From the NCBI GenBank assembly GCA_038528605.1, contig JBCBEP010000003.1, positions 16,436-80,435 on the forward strand: a stretch of 64,000 nucleotides of DNA, given 5' to 3'. This stretch comes from Thermohalobaculum sp038528605 (GTDB lineage Bacteria; Pseudomonadota; Alphaproteobacteria; Rhodobacterales; Rhodobacteraceae). The translations under genes were made by a program, and so were the position numbers. The notes under the pieces are model-generated. The model did not search any database. It saw nothing but the letters and a program-made list of their open reading frames with translations, and had not been told where the DNA came from. Shown here piece by piece: positions 41,231 through 48,701 of this stretch (position 1 is the first letter of the stretch; each line of letters begins with the position of its first letter).

Positions 41231-42129
41231 GCGGAGCTCCTTTCACGCGCCAGCGTCTCGTCGAGCATTTCGGCCAGGGCGACGCGCCAATGGCGAAGCG
41301 CGAGACCATGCACCCGGGCGAGGCGCGCGCAATCCAGCACTGAATTCGCAGGGCGCCTGGCCGGGGTCGGGTACTCATCGGTGGTGATTGCGGCAACGCT
41401 GGGGCGCTTGCCGGTATGGGGTGCCACATGTTCGAAGGCCGCCTCGGCGAGGCCATGCCAGGAGGTCTCCCCCCGGCCCGCGGCGTGGAAGATGCCCCAT
41501 GCCTCCCCGCCCTCGGGTGTTACTGCGAGCTTCTGGGCAAGCTTCAGACAGCACACCGCAAGGTCACCGGCGAAGGTGGGGGAGCCCTTCTGATCGGCCA
41601 CCACGCGCAGCGCATCCCGCTCCGCGCCTAGGCGCAGCATGGTGCGGACGAAGTTCTTGCCTTCCACGCCGTAGACCCAGGCCGTGCGCAGGGTGGCGTG
41701 GCGCGGGCACCGTTCAGCGACTGCCCGTTCGCCGGCCAGCTTGCTCTCGCCATAAGCGCCGAGGGGGGCCGTAACGTCATCCTCGGTCCAGGCACCGTCC
41801 TTCGCGCCATCGAACACGTAATCGGTCGAGATATGGATGAGCGCCGCGCCGTTCTCCGCCGCCGCTTCCGCCAGATTGCCCGGCGCTTCGGCGTTCACGG
41901 CGAAGGCAGCGTCCCGCTCCGCCTCCGCCTTGTCGACTGCCGTATAGGCGGCAGCGTTCAGGATGACCCTGGGCTTCAGGCGCGCGACCAGCGCCCGCAC
42001 GGCCGCGCGATCGGTGATGTCGAGGTCCCGCCGCGCCACGGCGCTGACGGTCACGCCCGCCTCGGGCGCACGGCGCACCGCCTCCCAGCCGAGCTGGCCG
42101 GCAGCGCCTGTAACGAGCAGGTCCACCAT
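41227..42129 (-). CDS. rfbD: dTDP-4-dehydrorhamnose reductase
   Basis: 300 residues, last step to dTDP-L-rhamnose. NAD(P)-binding LLVTGAAGQLGWEAV and catalytic YGESKLAGE (Y-x3-K) are seen, with ISTDYVFDG as the conserved reductase motif. The ATG at 42129 overlaps the rfbB stop by one base (TGATG). Confidence 0.95.
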   Translation of the reverse strand: MVDLLVTGAAGQLGWEAVRRAPEAGVTVSAVARRDLDITDRAAVRALVARLKPRVILNAAAYTAVDKAEAERDAAFAVNAEAPGNLAEAAAENGAALIHISTDYVFDGAKDGAWTEDDVTAPLGAYGESKLAGERAVAERCPRHATLRTAWVYGVEGKNFVRTMLRLGAERDALRVVADQKGSPTFAGDLAVCCLKLAQKLAVTPEGGEAWGIFHAAGRGETSWHGLAEAAFEHVAPHTGKRPSVAAITTDEYPTPARRPANSVLDCARLARVHGLALRHWRVALAEMLDETLARERSSA

Positions 42130-43184
42130 CAGCCCGCCTTCGCTGTTCCGAGGCCGAGGCGTTGGCCGCCATAGCGCCGGGCGCGAATGGCCTCCCAAAA
42201 CGCACGGTTATCGAGGAACCAGTCTATCGTGCGCCCAAGCCCGCTCTCGAAGCTTTCTGCGGGGGCCCAGCCCAGTTCCGCCCGGATCTTGGAGATGTCC
42301 ATCGCGTAGCGCGCGTCGTGGCCCGGCCGGTCGGTCACGAACTCGATCAGGCGCTCCCGCGGCGCCCCCTCGGGCAGGCGCTCGTCGAGGCCGGCGCAGA
42401 TCGCGCGCACCACCTCGATGTTCTGCCGCTCCGCCTCCCCGCCGATATTGTAGACCTCGCCCAAACGGCCGCGACGGCACACCTCCCAGATCGCGCGGGC
42501 ATGGTCCTCGACGAACAGCCAGTCCCGCACATTCTCACCGGTACCGTAGACCGGGAGCGGCTTGCCTTCGAGCGCGTTGATGATCACCAGCGGGATCAGC
42601 TTCTCGGGGAAATGATAAGGCCCGTAATTGTTCGAGCAGTTCGTGGTGACCACCGGAAAGCCGTAGGTGTGATGCCAGGCGCGCACCAGGTGGTCCGATG
42701 CGGCCTTCGAGGCGGAGTAGGGGGAGTTCGGCGCGTAGGGCGTCGTTTCGGTAAACAGCCCCTCGGCGCCGAGCGTGCCATAGACCTCATCGGTGCTCAC
42801 ATGGTGAAAGCGGAAGGCTGTGCGCCGCGCTTCATCCAGCCCCTGCCACCAGGCGCGCGCGGCCTCTAGCAGAGTGAAGGTGCCGGTCACGTTCGTGCTG
42901 ATGAAATCGCCGGGCCCGTCGATCGACCGGTCCACATGGCTCTCGGCGGCGAGGTGCATGATCGCGTCGGGCGCAACCTCCGCGATCAGCTGTGTCATCG
43001 CCGCCCGGTCACGAACGTCTGAATGGACAAAGGTGAACTTGCCCTCGACAGGCGCCAGCGTTTCCCGGCTGCCCGCATAGGTCAGCGCATCCACGACCCA
43101 AACCTCCGCGAGCCCCGCGCCGGCGAGGTAGCGCACGAGTGCCGAGCCAATGAAGCCGGCACCCCCGGTGACGATGACGCGCAT
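42129..43184 (-). CDS. rfbB: dTDP-glucose 4,6-dehydratase
   Basis: 351 residues, extended short-chain dehydrogenase. GGAGFIGSALVRYL binds NAD; YSASKAASDHLVRA has the active Y-x3-K, and HVSTDEVYGTLG contains the dehydratase Thr-Asp-Glu triad. It converts dTDP-glucose to the 4-keto-6-deoxy sugar. It lies 3 bases after the rfbC stop. Confidence 0.97.
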   Translation of the reverse strand: MRVIVTGGAGFIGSALVRYLAGAGLAEVWVVDALTYAGSRETLAPVEGKFTFVHSDVRDRAAMTQLIAEVAPDAIMHLAAESHVDRSIDGPGDFISTNVTGTFTLLEAARAWWQGLDEARRTAFRFHHVSTDEVYGTLGAEGLFTETTPYAPNSPYSASKAASDHLVRAWHHTYGFPVVTTNCSNNYGPYHFPEKLIPLVIINALEGKPLPVYGTGENVRDWLFVEDHARAIWEVCRRGRLGEVYNIGGEAERQNIEVVRAICAGLDERLPEGAPRERLIEFVTDRPGHDARYAMDISKIRAELGWAPAESFESGLGRTIDWFLDNRAFWEAIRARRYGGQRLGLGTAKAG

Positions 43185-43187
43185 GCC

Positions 43188-43760
43188 TCAGTTCCCCTCA
43201 TAGTCGAAGTAGGCCGGTAGATCCGCGAGCATCGGTTGCACCTTGTCCTTCGCCGAAAGGATCGCCTCGCCCTCGTCGATCCCCCAATCGATCCCCAGCG
43301 CCGGATCGTTCCAGCGCAGCCCCTTGTCGTGCTCCGGCGCGTAGAAGCCGCTCACTTTGTAGAGCACCTCCGTCCCGGGTTCGAGCGTTACGAGGCCGTG
43401 GGCGAAACCGACGGGCACGAGGATCTGGTTACCGAGTTCCGCGGAGATGACCGCGCTCACATGCTGTCCATAGGTTGGGGACCCTGTCCTAAGGTCGACC
43501 GCAACATCGAGGATGCTGCCGCGGACCACGCGCACCAGCTTGTCCTGCCCGAAGGGCGGGGTCTGGAAGTGAAGGCCGCGCACCGTACCGCGCTCCGCCG
43601 AGCGGGCGTGGTTGTCCTGCACGAAGTCGAGATCGATCCCGGCATCGGCGAAGCGCTGCCGGTTCCAGGTCTCCGAGAAGAACCCCCGGTCGTCGCCATG
43701 GCGGGTTGGGGTGAGGACACGCACTGCGGGAATGGCCAGGGGCTGGACGGTCAGTGACAT
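43188..43760 (-). CDS. rfbC: dTDP-4-dehydrorhamnose 3,5-epimerase
   Basis: 190 residues, cupin-fold epimerase. DDRGFFSETWNRQRF, GLHFQTPPFGQDKLVRV with the catalytic His, and PVGFAHGLVTLEP are family hallmarks. GAGGAG precedes the ATG. It is the first gene of the rfbCBDA unit supplying rhamnose for a surface polysaccharide; no glycosyltransferase or polymerase genes accompany it here. Confidence 0.96.
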   Translation of the reverse strand: MSLTVQPLAIPAVRVLTPTRHGDDRGFFSETWNRQRFADAGIDLDFVQDNHARSAERGTVRGLHFQTPPFGQDKLVRVVRGSILDVAVDLRTGSPTYGQHVSAVISAELGNQILVPVGFAHGLVTLEPGTEVLYKVSGFYAPEHDKGLRWNDPALGIDWGIDEGEAILSAKDKVQPMLADLPAYFDYEGN

Positions 43761-44087
43761 GCGCGCTCCTCGGGCTTTGCGCGTTGCAGCACGATGAGAG
43801 CCATAGGAGCTCGCCAGCGTGCGATCAACGCATGAAGCGCGATCCCGGACGCTGGTAACGAATCATTAATCTGTAACTTACGGTTGAGTGGTTCGAGCAG
43901 GGGATGAATAAGGCAAAAACACGGCATGATTAAGGGGTCATTTTGGGGCATGTTTCGTCCCGGCCTGACCCTCCATTACTCGATCTCCACAACGAGAACG
44001 CGAGAAGCCACGTTGGTGCTATGCAGGCGGCACCGCGTGAGAGTACTTTCCATGTGAGAGTTCTGTACCAGAGTAGTGGTTAATACG
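43761..44087. other. AT-enriched divergent intergenic region
   Basis: 327 bases between the divergent rfbC and secreted-protein genes. The middle (about 43840-43960) is clearly AT-richer than the surroundings and should carry both promoters. No perfect -35/-10 pair, hairpin terminator or credible small gene was found in it. Confidence 0.6.
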
Positions 44088-44600
44088 ATGTGGAAACAAA
44101 CAGTCAGTGTGTCGGCCGTCACAGGGTTCGTCTTTTTGGCCGTTTCCGTCGATGCGCGTCAGCAGGCGACGGACCTGGACGAGCTTCGCGCCGCGGTTCC
44201 CCCCACCGCCCTGCTTTGCGAGGAGCAGAGCGCGAGCCTACGCGATGCCGACACCCTTTTCAGCAGCACCCGCCCCGATTTCACCGATCAGTTCGCGCTC
44301 GTGAGCGATCCGTCGCAGACCTGCCGCCACCCCGATGTGCAGGCAGCCGCCGGGTATGAGACCAGCAGCGGCAGCTGCTACGTGATGCGGACGATCGGCT
44401 CCGCGGAGGCGGATCGGCCCCTCTCCTGCGTCGAGCGTCACAGCGGCGATCCTGATGACGGCGCCCCGGTGGCTTCCCTACGCTGCTCGGGCTTCGAGAT
44501 GCGGGTCAACGCCCATGTGGGCGGTGGCTTCAGCACGCATCTCCGTGCCGAGGATCAGGGCTTCACGCGCAAGGGCCTCGGCACCTGCCAGCGCTACTGA
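44088..44600 (+). CDS. Secreted protein of unknown function
   Basis: 170 residues with an N-terminal hydrophobic segment (VTGFVFLAVSVDA) that should act as a signal peptide. The mature part has cysteines in LLCEEQ, QTCRHPD, SGSCYVM, LSCVER, LRCSGF and GTCQRY, so several disulfides are likely. I recognise no family. The ATG at 44088 is used; a GTG at 44076 is also in frame. It is convergent with the cupin gene. Confidence 0.6.
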   Translation: MWKQTVSVSAVTGFVFLAVSVDARQQATDLDELRAAVPPTALLCEEQSASLRDADTLFSSTRPDFTDQFALVSDPSQTCRHPDVQAAAGYETSSGSCYVMRTIGSAEADRPLSCVERHSGDPDDGAPVASLRCSGFEMRVNAHVGGGFSTHLRAEDQGFTRKGLGTCQRY

Positions 44601-44625
44601 TCACGGTCCCTCCGCCGCCCGCCCG

Positions 44626-45036
44626 CTACTGCGGGTCGGCGGCATAATCCTCATCTGAAACCGGTTCGGCCCAGGCAATGTGGTTGCCTGCCTCCGCGTC
44701 GAATTCCTGCATCGCGAGATGCGTCATCGCATGCCCGGGCGCCGCGCCATGCCAGTGCCGCTCCCCAGGCGGGATCCACACGGTATCACCGGGCAGAATT
44801 TCCTGGACACCCTCGCCCTCCTTCTGCACACGGCCTACGCCTGAGAGGACGCGCAGGGTCTGACCCAGCGGATGGGTGTGCCAGTTCGTCCGCGCGCCGG
44901 GCATGAAGTGCACGACCACGGCACGAATGCGCGCAGGCGCGGGCGCTTCGATGATGGGGTCCTGAAACACCTCGCCGGTGAAGTACTCGGCCGGGCCCCG
45001 CTTCGTTGGCCGCGCGCCGCTCTTGATCACGTCCAT
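44626..45036 (-). CDS. Cupin-domain protein
   Basis: 136 residues, single cupin barrel. Metal-binding motif 1 is TNWHTHPLGQTLRVLSGVG and motif 2 is PGDTVWIPPGERHWHG. The arrangement resembles the small cupins related to (R)-mandelonitrile lyase, but no activity can be assigned. The ATG at 45036 has GGGAGG upstream. It is divergent from the transglutaminase cluster by 163 bases. Confidence 0.85.
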   Translation of the reverse strand: MDVIKSGARPTKRGPAEYFTGEVFQDPIIEAPAPARIRAVVVHFMPGARTNWHTHPLGQTLRVLSGVGRVQKEGEGVQEILPGDTVWIPPGERHWHGAAPGHAMTHLAMQEFDAEAGNHIAWAEPVSDEDYAADPQ

Positions 45037-45199
45037 TGCATCCTCCCGATCATCCCGCTGTGGCCCCGCCGCGACCCGCCCGCGGCGGAGACACAAGGCC
45101 GCTACCCCGTCATCGCACCGTGATTGACAGCCCGCAACGCTGCACCGCACCGTAAGCGGATTGGCGGAGCGACGTCGCAACTGGCCTGAGGGGGCAGGG

Positions 45200-48100
45200 A
45201 TGAGCATCAACGCGGCGATCACCCACCGCACGACCTACACATACGAGAAGCGCATCTCCCTAGGCCCGCAGGTCATCCGCCTGCGTCCCGCCCCGCATTC
45301 GCGCACCAAGATCCTCTCCTTCAGCCAGAAGGTCGCGCCCGAGGGCCACTTCCTCAACTGGCAGCAGGACCCGTTCGGCAACTACCTCGCCCGGGCAGTC
45401 TTCCCGGAGAAGGTCGACCATTTCGAGGTCACCGTCGACCTCGTCGCCGACATGGCTGCCGTGAACCCCTTCGACTTCTTCCTCGAGGACCATGCGCAGA
45501 CCTTCCCCTTCGACTATGGCGCCGAGCTGAAGAAGGACCTGAACCCCTATTTCGAGCTCGACCCGAGCTACGGCCCCCGCTTCGAGGCCTTCCTCGCCAG
45601 CCTGCCCCGCAAGAACGAGAGCACGATCGACTGGCTGGTGGAGATCAATCAGGCCGTCTACCGCACCGTCGGCTACACCATCCGCATGGAGCCCGGCGTT
45701 CAGGCGCCTGAGGAGACGCTGGAGAAAGCGCTCGGCTCGTGCCGCGATAGCGGCTGGCTGCTCGTCCATCTCATGCGCCGCCTCGGCGTCGCCGCCCGCT
45801 TTGTCTCCGGCTACCTCATCCAGCTCACACCGGATGTGAAGGCGGTGGACGGGCCGAGCGGTCCCGATGCCGACTTCACCGATCTCCACGCCTGGTGCGA
45901 GATATATGCGCCCGGCGCCGGCTGGATCGGGCTCGACCCAACCTCCGGGCTCTTCGCGGCGGAAGGGCACATTCCGCTCGCCGCCACGCCCGCCCCGGCC
46001 TCCGCAGCACCTATCACCGGGGGCCATGAGCCGGCGGAGGTCACCTTCGCGCATCACATGGAAGTCAGCCGCGTGCGGGAGGAGCCGCGCATCACGCTGC
46101 CCTTCACCGATGAGGCCTGGGCCCAGATCGATGCGGCGGGCCATGCGGTCGATGCGCGCCTCGCCGCCGACGATGTGCGTCTCACGATGGGTGGCGAGCC
46201 CACTTTCGTCGCCGCGGCCGACCGGGATGCGGATGAGTGGAACACCGGCGCTGTCGGCCCCACCAAGCGGCATTACGCCGACAAGCTGATGCGCCGCCTC
46301 CACGCCGCCTTCGCCCCCCATGGCGTGCTCCATTACGGCCAGGGCAAGTGGTACCCGGGCGAGCAGCTGCCCCGCTGGGCCTTCGGGCTCTACTGGCGGG
46401 TGGACGGTCTGCCGCTCTGGCAGGACCCCGCGCTCATCGCGCCAGAGGCGCCCGGGGCCGCCACGGTCAAGGATGCGGAACGGCTGGCCGATGCACTCGT
46501 CGAAGCGCTGGAATTGCCCGACGGCACCGCAGAGCCCGCTTTTGAGGATCCGGCCTTCTACATCTTTCAGGAAGGCCGCCTGCCGGTGAACCTCGATCCC
46601 GCAGAGAACAATCTCGAGGATCCGCTGGAGCGTCGCCAGATGATCCAGGCCTTCGAGCGGGGATTGGGTAAGCCGACCTGCGTCGTGCTCCCCTGCCAGC
46701 TCGCGCAAAGCCAGGCCACGGCGCGCCGCGGGCCTCGCCGCCGCTACCGCTGGGCCACCGAGAAGTGGCGCACCCGTCGGGGCCGCATGTTCCTCGCCCC
46801 GGGCGATGCCCCCGGGGGCTACCGCCTGCCGCTCACCTCGCTGCCCTTCGTGCCCGAGGGCGAGTACCCGTTCCTGCACCAGCTCGACCCCTTTGCGAGC
46901 CGCGGCGCCCTGCCGCCAACCGAAATCCGCCGGCAGGCCCGCTTCGGCGAAGGCGCGGCGGAAGGAGAGGATGCCGGCCCCGAAGGCCTCCATCTCCGCC
47001 CGCCCCTGCCCGATCCGCGCGCCGGGCTCGGCCCCGCAACCTCGGGCACCGTCGGCGCCCCTGCGGGTTTCGACCCGATGCGCGCCATCATCACCGAGAC
47101 GGTGCGCACCGCGATCACCGTCGAGCCAAAGAACGGCATCCTCAGCGTCTTCCTGCCGCCCGTGCCGAGCGCGGACGCCTATGTCGACCTCGTCGCGGCG
47201 GTGGAGGAGGCGGCGGCCTCCCTCGGCCAGCCCGTGCATATCGACGGCTATGCCCCGCCGAGCGACTACCGCCTCAACGTGATCAAGGCGACGCCGGACC
47301 CGGGCGTCATCGAGGTCAACATCCAGCCCGCCCATAACTGGGGCCACCAGACCGAGATCACCGAGACGCTCTACGAAGCCGCCCGCCATTGCGGCCTCGA
47401 GACCGTGAAGTTCCTGCATGATGGCCGCATGGTCGGCTCCGGTGGCGGCAATCACATCGTCGTCGGCGGCATGACGCCGGCGGACAGCCCGTTCCTGCGC
47501 CGCCCCGATCTCCTGGCCTCGCTCGTCCGCTACTGGCAGGCGCATCCCTCGCTCAGCTATCTCTTCAGCGGCATCTTCATCGGCCCGACCAGCCAGGCCC
47601 CCCGGCTCGACGAAGCGCGGCAGGATGTTCTCTACGAGCTCGAGATCGCGCTAGCCGAAGCCGAGAAAGCCGGCCCCAATCCGCCGCCCTGGCTCGTGGA
47701 CCGCGTCTTCCGGGACCTGCTGACCGACCTCACCGGCAACACCCACCGCGCCGAGATCTGCATCGACAAGCTCTACTCGCCGGACGGGCCCACCGGGCGC
47801 CTTGGCCTCGTCGAGTTCCGCGCCTTCGAGATGCCGCCGCACCCCCGCATGGCCATGGCGCAGTCCCTCGTCCTCCGCGCCCTCATCGCCTGGTTCTGGC
47901 GGGAGCCGCGGCGGACGGCGCCGATCCACTGGGGCACCCGGCTGCACGACCGCTTCATGCTGCCCCATTACGTGTGGTCCGACTTCCTCGAGGTGCTCGA
48001 CGATCTTCGCCGCGGTCTCGGCATCCATTTCGATCCGGAATGGTTCCGTGCCCAGTTCGAGTTCCGCTTCCCCCTCCTCGGCGACGTGAAGTACCGCGAC

Positions 48101-48610
48101 ATCACGCTCGAGCTGCGCGCCGCCGTGGAGCCCTGGAACGTGCTGGGCGAGACCGGCGCCATCGGCGGCACGGCCCGCTATGTCGACAGCTCGCTCGAAC
48201 GCCTGCAGCTCAAGGTCACCGGCGAACTGAGCGACCGCTACCAGCTTGCCTGCAACGGCTATGTCGTCCCGCTCTCGCAGACCGAACGGCGTGACGTGGC
48301 CGTGGCGGGCATCCGCTTCCGCGCCTGGCAGCCGGCGCAGAGCCTCCACCCCACCATCGGGGTTCACGCGCCCTTGACCTTCGATCTTTACGATACATGG
48401 TCGCGTCGGTCGGTCGGCGGCTGCGTCTACCACGTGGCGCACCCCGGCGGGCGCAGCTCGGAGACGCAGCCTGTGAACGATCTCGAGGCCGAGGGGCGGC
48501 GCATGGCGCGCTTCCAGGCCATGGGGCACAACCCCGGCGCCTACGAGCCCAGGGCGCCGCGGATGAGCCCGGACTTTCCGCTGACGCTCGACCTGCGCCG
48601 GCAGGGCTGA
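45200..48610 (+). CDS. Large transglutaminase-like protein with DUF2126 domain
   Basis: 1136 residues with no signal peptide, so probably cytoplasmic. Residues 1-80 match the bacterial transglutaminase N-terminal region (AAITHRTTYTYEKRISLGPQ). The papain-like core has a full catalytic triad: C181 in GSCRDSGWLLV, H230 in DLHAWCEIY and D246 in GLDPTSG. From about residue 300 to the end is the long conserved DUF2126 region (LTMGGEPTFVAAADRDADEW, YGQGKWYPGEQLPRWAFGLY, PDPGVIEVNIQPAHNWG). Prokaryotic transglutaminase-like proteins of this kind are predicted peptidases or amide exchangers. It heads a cluster with an ATP-grasp/alpha-E protein and a second transglutaminase, a genomic association noted in comparative work on amidoligases. 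Confidence 0.9.
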   Translation: MSINAAITHRTTYTYEKRISLGPQVIRLRPAPHSRTKILSFSQKVAPEGHFLNWQQDPFGNYLARAVFPEKVDHFEVTVDLVADMAAVNPFDFFLEDHAQTFPFDYGAELKKDLNPYFELDPSYGPRFEAFLASLPRKNESTIDWLVEINQAVYRTVGYTIRMEPGVQAPEETLEKALGSCRDSGWLLVHLMRRLGVAARFVSGYLIQLTPDVKAVDGPSGPDADFTDLHAWCEIYAPGAGWIGLDPTSGLFAAEGHIPLAATPAPASAAPITGGHEPAEVTFAHHMEVSRVREEPRITLPFTDEAWAQIDAAGHAVDARLAADDVRLTMGGEPTFVAAADRDADEWNTGAVGPTKRHYADKLMRRLHAAFAPHGVLHYGQGKWYPGEQLPRWAFGLYWRVDGLPLWQDPALIAPEAPGAATVKDAERLADALVEALELPDGTAEPAFEDPAFYIFQEGRLPVNLDPAENNLEDPLERRQMIQAFERGLGKPTCVVLPCQLAQSQATARRGPRRRYRWATEKWRTRRGRMFLAPGDAPGGYRLPLTSLPFVPEGEYPFLHQLDPFASRGALPPTEIRRQARFGEGAAEGEDAGPEGLHLRPPLPDPRAGLGPATSGTVGAPAGFDPMRAIITETVRTAITVEPKNGILSVFLPPVPSADAYVDLVAAVEEAAASLGQPVHIDGYAPPSDYRLNVIKATPDPGVIEVNIQPAHNWGHQTEITETLYEAARHCGLETVKFLHDGRMVGSGGGNHIVVGGMTPADSPFLRRPDLLASLVRYWQAHPSLSYLFSGIFIGPTSQAPRLDEARQDVLYELEIALAEAEKAGPNPPPWLVDRVFRDLLTDLTGNTHRAEICIDKLYSPDGPTGRLGLVEFRAFEMPPHPRMAMAQSLVLRALIAWFWREPRRTAPIHWGTRLHDRFMLPHYVWSDFLEVLDDLRRGLGIHFDPEWFRAQFEFRFPLLGDVKYRDITLELRAAVEPWNVLGETGAIGGTARYVDSSLERLQLKVTGELSDRYQLACNGYVVPLSQTERRDVAVAGIRFRAWQPAQSLHPTIGVHAPLTFDLYDTWSRRSVGGCVYHVAHPGGRSSETQPVNDLEAEGRRMARFQAMGHNPGAYEPRAPRMSPDFPLTLDLRRQG

Positions 48611-48701
48611 GCGCCACGACATCGCCGAAAGATCGCCGCCTTGATCGGCGAGGCGATCCGCCTTCGCCGGGCGCATCCCGGCCAGTTGGAGACGAGCCGC
48701 C

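Noticed and set aside
43885..43910. GGTTCGA element resembling a tRNA T-loop
   Set aside because: No acceptor stem, anticodon arm or CCA-end context could be built around it.
45260..47545. 761-codon open frame antisense to the large transglutaminase
   Set aside because: High GC makes long antisense frames common. The sense strand encodes conserved domains and a full catalytic triad, while the antisense product shows no recognisable motif.
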